Shown: piece by piece, positions 43,079 through 52,229 of the stretch | Layout of the letters: each line of letters starts with the position of its first letter | Position numbering within the stretch: the stretch's first letter is position 1 | Source: an uncultured Porphyromonadaceae bacterium | GTDB taxonomy: Bacteria; Bacteroidota; Bacteroidia; Bacteroidales; Muribaculaceae | NCBI GenBank assembly: GCA_900540205.1 | Contig: UQER01000010.1 | Coordinates: 23,661-87,660, forward strand | DNA length: 64,000 nucleotides | Direction: 5' to 3' | Translations under genes and position numbers: made by a program | Notes under the pieces: generated by a model | Seen by the model: the letters and a program-made list of their open reading frames with translations, nothing else | Databases searched by the model: none | Told to the model about the DNA's origin: nothing

Positions 43079-44359
43079 ATGTTAAGAAATTCGTTCAGCT
43101 CTTTTTTCAGTCGCCACCTCGCCCTGAGGCCTGAGGATGGCGGACGCCGTTCGCCTGCCATAGTGGTGGCAATCGGTGGCGTGGCGCTTTCGGTTGCTGT
43201 TATGATGATTGCCATAGCCGTGACCTCGGGATTCAAAAAAGAGATTGCCGAAAAGATTGAAGGCTTTGAGGCTCAGCTGCGCATTGTGCCGGTGAGCGGT
43301 CCGGCCGACAGCAGCGAGTCAGGCGTTGTGCCGGTGGATTGTTCCGGCCGTCTGTTGTCGGTGATTGAAAGTACATTGGAACGATACGCCGACGGCAAGC
43401 ATCTTGAAATCGTTCCTGTGGCCACTTGTGCGGGACTTCTGAAAACACCCGATAATTTTGCCGGGGTGATGTTCAAGGCATATGGAGATGGTACAGGGAT
43501 GCAGTTCGAGGCATCCAATCTGCTTGAAGGTACTCTGCCAGCAGAGTCCATAAATCCGAGAGGTATCATGATTTCGGAAACCACTGCCAAGGCTCTTCAA
43601 TTGGAAGTCGGCAGCCGCATCAACGCATATTTTTTTGCAGGGAAGGGCGTGCGGCCGAGGCGGTACGATGTGACCGGAATATACAACAGCGGCTTCGGCG
43701 ATTTTGACCGTGTCATGGCCTATATGCCCAAAACCGCCATCGACAATCTGCTGCATCTTGATTCCACTGAGGGAGAGGCCATTGAAGTGCGCGGCCTGGA
43801 GACGGCAGAGATAGCGGCGGCGGCTTCGGCTCTGCAGGGAGCGCTTAACGGGGCGTTCGCCACAGGCGAGATTACGGCGCTTTACAATGTGGTGGACGTC
43901 TATACTTCCGGCGCGGCCTATTTCAACTGGCTTGCCATGCTTGACACCAATATTGTTGTTGTGCTTGTGCTCATGGGGTGTGTAAGCGGATTCATGCTTG
44001 TGTCGTGTCTGCTCATACTGATTCTGCAGCGTGTGCGCATGATAGGGATGTTGAAAGCGATGGGAGCCACCGACGGGCAGATCAAGACCGTGTTCCTGCG
44101 CCTTGGGCTGCGGGTGGTCATTGTGGGGTTGGCATTAGGCAATGTCGTTGCCCTTGCGTTGCTGGCCAGTGAGGCCATCTGGCATTGGATGCCGCTTAAT
44201 CCTGAATCATATTATCTGAGTAGTGTGCCTGTGAATCTGACTTTTACAGCATGGCTGATGCTCAACGTCTCGGCGGCGCTCGGTGCGCTTGTGCTGATGC
44301 TTGTGCCGGCTACATTGGTATCGCGTCTGCAGGTGGCACGGACCATGCGTTGGGAATAA
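43079..44359 (+). CDS. FtsX-like/LolE-type ABC transporter permease
   Basis: A 426-residue inner-membrane permease with the MacB/FtsX topology: one N-terminal helix (VVAIGGVALSVAVMMIAIAV) followed by SGFKKEIAEKIEGFEAQLRI, a periplasmic domain of about 200 residues, and three C-terminal helices with RVRMIGMLKAMGATDGQIKT. It resembles LolC/LolE, which pull lipoproteins from the inner membrane. No cognate ATPase gene lies next to it, so the partner (LolD-like) must be elsewhere. Confidence 0.87.
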   Translation: MLRNSFSSFFSRHLALRPEDGGRRSPAIVVAIGGVALSVAVMMIAIAVTSGFKKEIAEKIEGFEAQLRIVPVSGPADSSESGVVPVDCSGRLLSVIESTLERYADGKHLEIVPVATCAGLLKTPDNFAGVMFKAYGDGTGMQFEASNLLEGTLPAESINPRGIMISETTAKALQLEVGSRINAYFFAGKGVRPRRYDVTGIYNSGFGDFDRVMAYMPKTAIDNLLHLDSTEGEAIEVRGLETAEIAAAASALQGALNGAFATGEITALYNVVDVYTSGAAYFNWLAMLDTNIVVVLVLMGCVSGFMLVSCLLILILQRVRMIGMLKAMGATDGQIKTVFLRLGLRVVIVGLALGNVVALALLASEAIWHWMPLNPESYYLSSVPVNLTFTAWLMLNVSAALGALVLMLVPATLVSRLQVARTMRWE

Positions 44360-44528
44360 TGCAGACGCAATTGTATGGAATCCGAAAGGGAAAAAGGCGC
44401 CCCTGAAAGAATTTGATGGCTGAGGTAGACTTTTTGGCATAAAATTTGTTATACAAACAATAGCACTCTTTAACAGATGTAGTGGCGCTCCAGGCGCTCC
44501 CGGGTGCAGAAATTCAAAAATAATTAGT

Positions 44529-44536
44529 TAACTTTG
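44529..44536 (+). promoter_or_regulatory. Candidate -7 box of rsfS, TAACTTTG
   Basis: TAACTTTG lies 45 bases before ATG 44582. No TTTG is seen 19-21 bases upstream (GTG instead), so support is moderate. The rest of the 44360-44528 gap shows no gene. Confidence 0.5.
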
Positions 44537-44581
44537 CACAGGACAGACAGTGCAGTCCATTGAAACAACGCTTCAACCGAC

Positions 44582-44983
44582 ATGACAGAACAAAGCACCA
44601 CAACAGTCAATAAAGCAATTAAGGAAATCAGCGATACAGAACTCAGAAACCGTATAATAGATGCGATTCAGGACAAGAAGGGGCGTGGCATAACGCTTGT
44701 CGACCTTTCCGGAATTGAATCGGCTCCGACGAGGGAATTCATCATATGTGAAGGCCGCACTCCCCAGCAGGTTGCTGCCATTGCCGACAATGTGCGCGAC
44801 CAGCTGCTCGAGCAAGTGAGGGTAAAACCCTACAATTACGACGGCTACCGCAATGCACGTTGGATAGTGGTGGATTACGGTTCGGTAATGGTACATATTT
44901 TCGTGCCTGACGCACGTACGCTCTACAGCCTCGAAGAGCTCTGGAACGATGCCGCCATAACCGAGATTCCCGACCTCGACTGA
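44582..44983 (+). CDS. rsfS: Ribosome silencing factor RsfS
   Basis: A 133-residue member of the Iojap/RsfS family that binds ribosomal protein L14 and blocks subunit joining in starvation. Shows GITLVDLSGIESAPTREFII, YDGYRNARWIVVDYGSVMVH and IFVPDARTLYSLEELWNDA. Length and C-terminal acidic end are typical. 105 bases before ftsH, the usual Bacteroidetes neighbour. Confidence 0.95.
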   Translation: MTEQSTTTVNKAIKEISDTELRNRIIDAIQDKKGRGITLVDLSGIESAPTREFIICEGRTPQQVAAIADNVRDQLLEQVRVKPYNYDGYRNARWIVVDYGSVMVHIFVPDARTLYSLEELWNDAAITEIPDLD

Positions 44984-45088
44984 TCAGTGCGCCTATCCAA
45001 TGTGCATGGCAGTCATTATGCCCGGCATGTTGCACTCCTCTCTTCCAGTTTTATTTTAACTACAGTATCTCCTCACGATCTATAGCTT

Positions 45089-47239
45089 ATGCCCGAAAAT
45101 AGCCCAGGCGGCAATAAGAAACGCCCTCAGATAAAGTTCAGCATGTACTGGATGTACGTGTTCATCGGTATGTTCCTGGTAGGAATGTGGTACGTGGGCG
45201 ATAATCCAGCCACAAAGAAAGTCACATATTCCGAGTTTGAGAATTATATCACGGACTCCATCAACTCGCATTCCCACGGCATAACCAAAATCATTGTCGA
45301 GAAACGCAAAGGCACAGCCGAGGCCATGCTGAGCGATTCGCTGGCAAAGGTGGTGTTCCATGAGAACCAGATCAAGAGCGGCAGTCCGGCGGTGATTACA
45401 ACCACGCTCCCGTCGACCGATGAGTTCGCCCGGAAAATCGACCAGTGGAAACAGAACGGCATCTATACCGGTCCGGTGGATTACGATGAAGGGAGCGATT
45501 TCGGCTCGCTGCTGTGGAATTTCGGCCCGATACTGATTCTCATTGCGTTCTGGTTCTTCATCATGCGGCGCATGACCAATCGCGACGGAGGCCCCGGAGG
45601 AGTGTTCTCCGTAGGGAAGTCGAAGGCGCAGGTGTTCGACAAGGAGAACGCCATGAAGGTCACATTCGCCGATGTGGCTGGACTGTCGGAAGCCAAGACC
45701 GAGATAGAGGAGATTGTGGAGTTCCTGAAGAACCCCGGACGTTACACCGACCTCGGCGGTAAGATCCCCAAGGGCGCTCTCCTTGTAGGCCCTCCCGGAA
45801 CCGGAAAAACCCTCCTTGCTAAGGCTGTGGCAGGGGAGGCCAACGTGCCTTTCTTCTCCATGTCGGGTTCGGACTTCGTGGAGATGTTTGTGGGTGTGGG
45901 CGCGTCGCGAGTGCGCGACCTTTTCCAGAAAGCCAAGGAGAAGGCGCCCTGCATCGTGTTCATCGACGAGATTGACGCCGTGGGCCGTGCACGTGGCAAA
46001 AATCCCAATATGGGTGCTAACGACGAACGTGAAAACACGCTCAACCAGTTGCTCACCGAAATGGACGGTTTCGGCACCAACAGCGGAGTGATCATACTGG
46101 CCGCCACCAACCGTGCCGACATTCTCGACAAGGCCCTGCTGCGCGCCGGCCGTTTTGACCGTCAGATCTATGTGGAACTCCCCGAACTCAACGACCGCGT
46201 GGCCATCTTCAATGTGCATCTCAAAGGCATCAAGACCGACGACAGCGTGGATGTGGAGCTGCTTGCACGGCAGACTCCCGGATTCTCCGGCGCCGACATT
46301 GCAAACGTGTGCAACGAGGCAGCCCTGATTGCCGCCCGACATAACAAGGACCACGTGCAGAAACAGGACTTCATCGATGCCGTCGACCGTATTATCGGCG
46401 GTCTGGAAAAACGCTCGAAGATAACAACCACCGAGGAGAAGAAGGCCATAGCCTGCCATGAGGCAGGCCACGCCACGGTGTCATGGCATCTGCAGTATGC
46501 CAATCCCCTGATCAAGGTGACTATCGTGCCGCGAGGAAAGGCTCTCGGCGCAGCGTGGTATCTCCCTGAGGAACGACAGATAACTCCGGCACAGGCGTTG
46601 CTCGACGAGATGTGTTCCACCCTTGGCGGACGTGCTGCCGAGGAGCTGTTCTTGGGACGTATATCCACCGGTGCGGCCAACGACCTCGAACGTGTCACCA
46701 AGCAGGCATATGCCATGGTGGTGTATTACGGCATGAGCGAGCGTCTGCCCAATCTGTCCTATTACGATTCCACCGGACAGGCCTACGGATTCTCGAAACC
46801 CTATAGCGACGACCGCGCACGCATGATTGACGAAGAAGTGTCGCGCATCATAAGCGAGCAGTATGAACGCGCAAAATCCATTTTGCGTGAACATGCCAAA
46901 GGCCATAACGAACTTGCCGAAGTGCTCTACAGCCGTGAGGTTATCTTCACCGAGGATGTGGAACACATATTCGGCAAACGCAAGTGGGCTTCGCGCACCG
47001 ACGAGATTCTCGCCGCACAGCAGCTCGCTGAAAAGCAGGCCGCCGAGGCGAAGGCAAAATCTGCCTCCGGTGATGTGATTGATGTGGAAGCCAAGGATGT
47101 TTCCGTAACCACGCCTCCCGCGTCGATGCCGCCCATTCCGTCGTTGAAGCAGGAAGATTCGGCTCCGGCTGACGATGCCTCTGCCGACAAGGCCGGCAAA
47201 GAACCGGCCGATGCCCCTGACGGCGATAAAAAATCGTGA
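45089..47239 (+). CDS. ftsH: ATP-dependent zinc metalloprotease FtsH
   Basis: A 716-residue membrane-bound AAA+ protease. Two helices (residues 15-32 and about 140-158) flank a periplasmic domain; Walker A GPPGTGKT at about 234-241, Walker B CIVFIDEIDA, SRH region TNRADILDKALLRAGRFDRQ, and zinc motif HEAGH at 457-461. The C-terminal 90 residues are Ala/Asp/Lys-rich and poorly conserved. Degrades misfolded membrane proteins and regulators. A terminator follows. Confidence 0.97.
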   Translation: MPENSPGGNKKRPQIKFSMYWMYVFIGMFLVGMWYVGDNPATKKVTYSEFENYITDSINSHSHGITKIIVEKRKGTAEAMLSDSLAKVVFHENQIKSGSPAVITTTLPSTDEFARKIDQWKQNGIYTGPVDYDEGSDFGSLLWNFGPILILIAFWFFIMRRMTNRDGGPGGVFSVGKSKAQVFDKENAMKVTFADVAGLSEAKTEIEEIVEFLKNPGRYTDLGGKIPKGALLVGPPGTGKTLLAKAVAGEANVPFFSMSGSDFVEMFVGVGASRVRDLFQKAKEKAPCIVFIDEIDAVGRARGKNPNMGANDERENTLNQLLTEMDGFGTNSGVIILAATNRADILDKALLRAGRFDRQIYVELPELNDRVAIFNVHLKGIKTDDSVDVELLARQTPGFSGADIANVCNEAALIAARHNKDHVQKQDFIDAVDRIIGGLEKRSKITTTEEKKAIACHEAGHATVSWHLQYANPLIKVTIVPRGKALGAAWYLPEERQITPAQALLDEMCSTLGGRAAEELFLGRISTGAANDLERVTKQAYAMVVYYGMSERLPNLSYYDSTGQAYGFSKPYSDDRARMIDEEVSRIISEQYERAKSILREHAKGHNELAEVLYSREVIFTEDVEHIFGKRKWASRTDEILAAQQLAEKQAAEAKAKSASGDVIDVEAKDVSVTTPPASMPPIPSLKQEDSAPADDASADKAGKEPADAPDGDKKS

Positions 47240-47284
47240 AACCCTCGGGTCTCGGCTTTTTTAGCCGTTCCGGGGCTGGATGTC

Positions 47285-47331
47285 ACACATACCGTCGGAA
47301 CCATCATTGCAGATGGTTCTGATGTGTTTTT
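47285..47331 (+). terminator. Terminator after ftsH
   Basis: An outer stem ACACAT (47285-47290) / ATGTGT (47322-47327) and inner stem GAACCAT (47298-47304) / ATGGTTC (47313-47319) form a composite hairpin followed by TTTT. Confidence 0.6.
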
Positions 47332-47364
47332 GGAGTCGATATCGTTTCTTTGTGAAAGATCTTT

Positions 47365-47991
47365 ATGTTAAGCATAAGTAAGGAACAATTACTGGAGTTT
47401 CCGGAGGTCAAATACCCCGGCAAAGTGATATTGGTCGACAGTGCGGCCAAGAGCCGCAGCGCTCTGTCGTATCTCAACCGTGTGGATCAGGTTGGATTCG
47501 ATACGGAGACACGTCCGTCATTCCAGAAGTTCCGTCATTATAATGTGTCGCTGGCCCAGATCTCTTGTGGCGACGAGTGTTTCCTCTTCCGTCTCAAGCA
47601 GATCGGCGCGATAGACAGCTTCCTCAAATTTCTGGCCAATGGCCGCGTACAGAAAATAGGGCTGTCGCTCAAGGATGATTTTCATCAATTGCATCAGCTT
47701 GGCGATTTCAATCCAGCTGGTTTTGTGGAACTGCAGTCGTACGTCAAGGATTTCGATATAGCCGACAACAGCCTGCAACGCATATTCGGTATCATATTCA
47801 ATAAACGCATCTCCAAGCACCAGCGTCTCACAAACTGGGAGGCTCCGACCCTTACCGAAAGTCAGCAGAACTATGCCGCAATCGATGCCTGGGCATGCCA
47901 GCAGATCTACAACCATCTGCAGGCTGGGCGTTTCAATCCGGCTGACTGTCCCTATATCCTTGTAGAGGATGGTGACAGCGCATCATGCTGA
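47365..47991 (+). CDS. RNase D-like 3'-5' exonuclease
   Basis: A 208-residue DEDD-type exonuclease domain without an HRDC domain. Motif I is GFDTETRPSF, motif II GLSLKDDFHQL (second Asp), motif III QNYAAIDAWACQQIY (Tyr and Asp of the DEDDy type). The target, DNA or RNA, cannot be told from sequence. Starts 34 bases behind the ftsH terminator. Confidence 0.85.
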   Translation: MLSISKEQLLEFPEVKYPGKVILVDSAAKSRSALSYLNRVDQVGFDTETRPSFQKFRHYNVSLAQISCGDECFLFRLKQIGAIDSFLKFLANGRVQKIGLSLKDDFHQLHQLGDFNPAGFVELQSYVKDFDIADNSLQRIFGIIFNKRISKHQRLTNWEAPTLTESQQNYAAIDAWACQQIYNHLQAGRFNPADCPYILVEDGDSASC

Positions 47992-47994
47992 CGG

Positions 47995-48261
47995 ATGCCG
48001 TTCTCAGTCAAACACACACACAAATTCTTTAAAAATCCTAAGATGAAAAATTCAGCGAATACTACATATCCCTTGCGGTCAATACTGATTCCGCTCGTCC
48101 TGCTGGTGTATCTGGCAGTTATGGTGGTGCTCGGATGGCCGTCGTACGAATGCGGTGCAACTTCCGGGCTGCTTTATTTCGGCGGCACGGCCGTGACGCT
48201 CACCTGCATAGTGGCTCTGCACTTCCACCTGAGGCGGCGCATAGGGCGCAGGCACACTTGA
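47995..48261 (+). CDS. Small membrane protein, two helices
   Basis: Up to 88 residues from ATG 47995; ATG 48043 (MKNSANTTYPLRSILIPLVL) would give 72 residues and is a natural start. Two hydrophobic helices (SILIPLVLLVYLAVMVVLG and LLYFGGTAVTLTCIVALHF) and a basic C-terminus (RRRIGRRHT). No domain recognised. Starts four bases after the exonuclease stop if the longer form is used. Confidence 0.65.
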   Translation: MPFSVKHTHKFFKNPKMKNSANTTYPLRSILIPLVLLVYLAVMVVLGWPSYECGATSGLLYFGGTAVTLTCIVALHFHLRRRIGRRHT

Positions 48262-48304
48262 ATGTATCATCCTCCCCACGACTATTCATTTAATACCATA
48301 CCAT

Positions 48305-50443
48305 ATGAAAACCTCTCAAACAATTTCTGCAATGGCATTATCTTTGGCAACCCTGTTGGGAAGCTGTTCCGGGTCCAAATATCCGGCGGCACCTTCCGAC
48401 AGTACCGTCGATTCATATTTCGGCATGGAGGTCGCCGACCCCTACCGTCCGCTTGAGAACGACACTTCCGAGGCCACCACACACTGGGTGGAGCAGGAGC
48501 GCGCACTCACGGAGAATTATCTGGCGAAAATTCCGTTCCGCGGGGCTTTGCGCGAACGCATCGCATCGTTCAACAATTATGTGAAGCAGGGCGTGCCTCA
48601 CAAGGAGGCCGACGGAAAATATTATTTCTTCCGTAACGATGGCCTGAAAAATCAGTCTGTGCTCTACCGCAGCAACAACATCGATCTGTCCGATGCAGAA
48701 GTATTCCTTGACCCCAACACACTGAGCGACGACGGCACAGTGGCGCTCACCGGCACTTCGATGAGCAACGACGGCCGTTATATGGCCTACACCATATCGC
48801 GCAGCGGTTCTGACTGGACCGAGATTTTCGTGCTCGACACCGCCACCGGCAAGTTGCTTGACGACCACATCGAGTGGGCGAAGTTTACCGACGCGGCATG
48901 GTTCAAGGATGGATTTTTCTATAGCGCGTACGACCGTCCAGTGGAGGGTAAGGAGTTCTCCAACGCCAATGAGAACCACCGTATATATTACCACAAGCTC
49001 GGCACACCTCAGTCGGCCGATAAGGTTGCGTTTGAGGACAAGGAGCATCCGCTTCATTTCCACACCGCACAGGTTCCGTCCAACGAGCGTTGCCTGTTCG
49101 TCTATGTCGGCGGTCAGGGATTCGGTGAAGGGCTTCTGATGAAGGACCTCACCAAGGCCGACGCGCCCTGGATTACCATTGAGCCGAGCCAGAACTTCTC
49201 GAATGGGGTGGTGGATGTGATAGGCGACGAGGTCTATATCCTCACTTCGGCCGATGCGCAGCGCAACCGCCTTGTAAAAGCTCCCGTCAGCAATCCCGTC
49301 CGTGCCAACTGGGTTACAGTTGTGCCCGAGCAGGACGGTGTGCTCACCGGAGTGCAGCGCAGCGGCAAGGATTTGATTCTCAGCTATGAGAAAGATGCCT
49401 CCATGCATCCCGCGCTCTACACTGTGGCTGGAGAGAAAATCCGCGACATCGAGCTTCCCACTTTCGGAACTGCCGGCATCTCTTCATCGGCGAAGAATGA
49501 TGAAGTGTTCTACAACTTCACTTCGTTCCTTTATCCCGCAACGGTGTTCTCATATGACAAGACAACCGGCGAAAGCACTCCGGTGGCCTCTCCCGAAATC
49601 AAGGGTTTCAACGCCGACGATTATGTGACCGAGCAGGTGTTCTATCCCTCGGCCGACGGCACACGCATCCCCATGTTCCTCACATACAAGAAAGGTCTGA
49701 AACGAGACGGCAGCAACCCGGTGTATCTCTATGGATACGGAGGCTTCAACGTGTCGCTTCCCCCGACGTTCTCGCCTAACCGTCTGGTATGGCTTGAAAA
49801 CGGTGGTATCTACGCTCAGGCCAACCTCCGCGGAGGTGCCGAATATGGCGAGGAGTGGCATGAGGCCGGCACCAAGATGAAGAAGCTGAATGTGTTCAAC
49901 GATTTCATCGCCGCGGCCGAATATATGATAAATGAGAACTGGACTTCGCCCGAGCACATCGTCATAGAAGGTGGAAGCAACGGCGGTCTGCTCGTCGGCG
50001 CTGTCACCAACATGCGTCCCGACCTGTTCCGTGTGGCTATCCCGCGGGTAGGTGTGATGGACATGATGCGCTACCATCTGTTCACCATCGGCTGGAACTG
50101 GGCTTCGGACTACGGCACCAGCGCCGACAACGCCGAGATGGCAAAATATCTGCTTGACTATTCTCCGCTGCACAACATCAAGAACGACGGGACGGAGTAT
50201 CCCGCAATACTTGTCACCACCGCCGACCACGACGACCGCGTGGTGCCCGCGCATTCGTTCAAATATGCGGCAACGCTGCAGGCGTCCGACACCGGCGACC
50301 GTCCCAAACTGATCCGCATCGACAGCAAAGCCGGTCATGGCAGCGGCAAACCCATCGCGAAAGTCATCGACGAGTACACAGACATTTATTCGTTCATATT
50401 CTACAATCTCGGCATCGATCCGGTGAAGGAGCAGGCTAAATGA
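48305..50443 (+). CDS. Prolyl oligopeptidase family serine peptidase (S9A), lipoprotein
   Basis: A 712-residue exported peptidase that cuts short peptides after proline. Signal ends in LLGSC, a lipobox, so it is probably lipid-anchored in the periplasm or surface. Residues 35-440 form the seven-bladed propeller; the catalytic alpha/beta-hydrolase follows with nucleophile Ser558 in EGGSNGG, Asp near 643 (ADHDDRVVP) and His near 678 (KAGHGSG). The oxyanion region YGYGGFNVS is present. The stop overlaps the next start in ATGA. Confidence 0.95.
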   Translation: MKTSQTISAMALSLATLLGSCSGSKYPAAPSDSTVDSYFGMEVADPYRPLENDTSEATTHWVEQERALTENYLAKIPFRGALRERIASFNNYVKQGVPHKEADGKYYFFRNDGLKNQSVLYRSNNIDLSDAEVFLDPNTLSDDGTVALTGTSMSNDGRYMAYTISRSGSDWTEIFVLDTATGKLLDDHIEWAKFTDAAWFKDGFFYSAYDRPVEGKEFSNANENHRIYYHKLGTPQSADKVAFEDKEHPLHFHTAQVPSNERCLFVYVGGQGFGEGLLMKDLTKADAPWITIEPSQNFSNGVVDVIGDEVYILTSADAQRNRLVKAPVSNPVRANWVTVVPEQDGVLTGVQRSGKDLILSYEKDASMHPALYTVAGEKIRDIELPTFGTAGISSSAKNDEVFYNFTSFLYPATVFSYDKTTGESTPVASPEIKGFNADDYVTEQVFYPSADGTRIPMFLTYKKGLKRDGSNPVYLYGYGGFNVSLPPTFSPNRLVWLENGGIYAQANLRGGAEYGEEWHEAGTKMKKLNVFNDFIAAAEYMINENWTSPEHIVIEGGSNGGLLVGAVTNMRPDLFRVAIPRVGVMDMMRYHLFTIGWNWASDYGTSADNAEMAKYLLDYSPLHNIKNDGTEYPAILVTTADHDDRVVPAHSFKYAATLQASDTGDRPKLIRIDSKAGHGSGKPIAKVIDEYTDIYSFIFYNLGIDPVKEQAK

Positions 50444-51378
50444 GACTCATCCGCACGCTACTGACGCTTCTTGTTCCCGGAGTGTTGCTCACGGGATGTT
50501 TCACCGGAGTGGAATCCACTCCCAAAATAACTTACAAGGACGTGAAAAACAATAAGGTGGCTGAAACCACTCCCGAGCAGCAGTTTGCCCGGGAGCTGGT
50601 TTCGCCGCGTTTTTCGCAGTGGCGTTCAGGAAAGGAGTTTTATGTCACGTCGCCGCGCATCTCCCTGGTGCTGTCGGCCGATGTTCCTGCGGCTGTGATG
50701 CCGGTGGAGGGTGATACGCTGGTTTTGATGTCGTCACGCGATGTGCCCGACCTTACAGGGCGGCAGGTGGTGGAACTTGTGTTTTCCCGCAAAACACAGC
50801 CTCACCAGACGTTTGTGTACCGCACCAACGCCACCCGTGATGATCTGACCGAACGCGCTGAAGTGGAGATTCCCTTCACAATCGATCTGGATTTCGTGGC
50901 AGATGCCGCCTCCAGACTCGTAGGGCGCGAGCTGTTTGTCCGTACTCCGCTGTGGTTCAATGCGGATGGTGAACCGGTGTCGGGAAGGAAGTTCGTAAAA
51001 GTAAGGATTACAGGCGTCCGAGCTGCCAATGAGGTGTATCCGCTTTTCGTTTTGTTTACTGACGAGAAAGGGGATAGCCGGGGGCTGTTTATGTCGGGTG
51101 CAGGCCAAAGTCGGTGGGCGCCGCGCGATTTTTCCGCCTTGTTCTCCATGAGTGATCCACGCCTCGAATATCCGCAAATATCCGATGCCGTGTGGAACAA
51201 TATTGTCAACACAAGAGTGGCGGATGGTATGACGAAGCAGGAGGTGTCGCTTGCCATCGGCATGCCTGAAAGCATCGATCGCGGGTACAATCAGAATGCC
51301 GCCTATGAGCGGTGGAATTACCCCGATGGTCGTTACCTGTTGTTTGAGGACGGACTGCTTATGCGGTTCAATCGTTGA
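50440..51378 (+). CDS. Lipoprotein with BamE/SmpA-like C-terminal domain
   Basis: A 312-residue lipoprotein (lipobox LLTGC at residue 20). The first 230 residues are beta-rich without a recognised family (RLVGRELFVRTPLWFNADGE). The last 60 (ADGMTKQEVSLAIGMPESID ... YERWNYPDGRYLLFEDGLL) follow the SmpA/OmlA pattern seen in BamE, a small outer-membrane assembly partner. Translational coupling to the peptidase gene (ATGA overlap) suggests joint expression; function unknown. Confidence 0.72.
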   Translation: MRLIRTLLTLLVPGVLLTGCFTGVESTPKITYKDVKNNKVAETTPEQQFARELVSPRFSQWRSGKEFYVTSPRISLVLSADVPAAVMPVEGDTLVLMSSRDVPDLTGRQVVELVFSRKTQPHQTFVYRTNATRDDLTERAEVEIPFTIDLDFVADAASRLVGRELFVRTPLWFNADGEPVSGRKFVKVRITGVRAANEVYPLFVLFTDEKGDSRGLFMSGAGQSRWAPRDFSALFSMSDPRLEYPQISDAVWNNIVNTRVADGMTKQEVSLAIGMPESIDRGYNQNAAYERWNYPDGRYLLFEDGLLMRFNR

Positions 51379-51403
51379 TTCTGAATAATATACGGATAGA
51401 GAG

Positions 51404-52177
51404 ATGCGTCTTACATTTTTAGGAACCGGCACTTCGACAGGTGTGCCCCAGTTGCTGTGCAGCTGTGACGCGTGCAACTCTGTTGACCCGCGCGACTGCC
51501 GTCTGCGCACATCGGCTCTTGTGGAGACTGGTGGCAAGCGATTGCTTATTGACTGCGGCCCTGATTTCCGCGAGCAGATGTTGCGTTACAACCGGCACGG
51601 CTCGCTTGACGCGTTGCTTGTGACCCATCATCATTACGACCATGTGGGAGGCACCGACGACCTCCGGCCATATTGCAAAGGACGCAACGGATTTCCGGTT
51701 TACTGTCAGGAAGCGGTGGCCGAGGATTTCATCCGGCGCATGCCATACAGTTTCGGCGAGAATCCTTATCCCGGAGCGCCACACTACAATATTCATGTCA
51801 TCAGGCCGTTCGAGCCGTTCGATGTGGAGGGCGTAAAAATATTGCCCGTGCAGGTGAACCATTTCATTCTGGAGATTGTTGGGTTTGTGATTGGACGTCT
51901 CGCCTACATCACAGACGCGAAGCATCTGTATCCCGCTACTCTTGAGGCAATAGCCGGTGTGGACACGTTGGTTGTCAATGCTCTCAGAGTGGGGAAAGAG
52001 CATCCCTCGCATTTCACGCTGGAGGAGGCTCTGGAAGTAGTCGGCATGGTGAAGCCTCGTCAGGCATTTCTGACGCATTTCAGCCATGAGATAGGCCTGA
52101 CATCCGAATTGACGCGGCGCTTGCCGCCCAATGTCTATCCGGCTCACGACGGGTTGTCGGTCGAGATTCCCGATTGA
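51404..52177 (+). CDS. MBL-fold metallohydrolase, PhnP-like
   Basis: A 257-residue metallo-beta-lactamase-fold enzyme. Shows FLGTGTSTGVPQLLCSCDAC at the start (PhnP-type, with extra cysteines that can bind zinc), the metal motif THHHYDHVGG, ITDAKHLYP and final HDGLSVEIP. PhnP members hydrolyse cyclic ribose phosphates or other phosphodiesters; the physiological substrate here is not known. Lies between the lipoprotein gene and mdh. Confidence 0.88.
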   Translation: MRLTFLGTGTSTGVPQLLCSCDACNSVDPRDCRLRTSALVETGGKRLLIDCGPDFREQMLRYNRHGSLDALLVTHHHYDHVGGTDDLRPYCKGRNGFPVYCQEAVAEDFIRRMPYSFGENPYPGAPHYNIHVIRPFEPFDVEGVKILPVQVNHFILEIVGFVIGRLAYITDAKHLYPATLEAIAGVDTLVVNALRVGKEHPSHFTLEEALEVVGMVKPRQAFLTHFSHEIGLTSELTRRLPPNVYPAHDGLSVEIPD

Positions 52178-52229
52178 GTCGGGCAATGATGAAATGTAAC
52201 GAAAGAAAACTATAATCAAACTGATAACT

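Noticed and set aside
44461..44475. CIRCE heat-shock operator (TAGCACTCTT)
   Set aside because: Only one half-site is present; no inverted GAGTGCTAA follows at nine bases.
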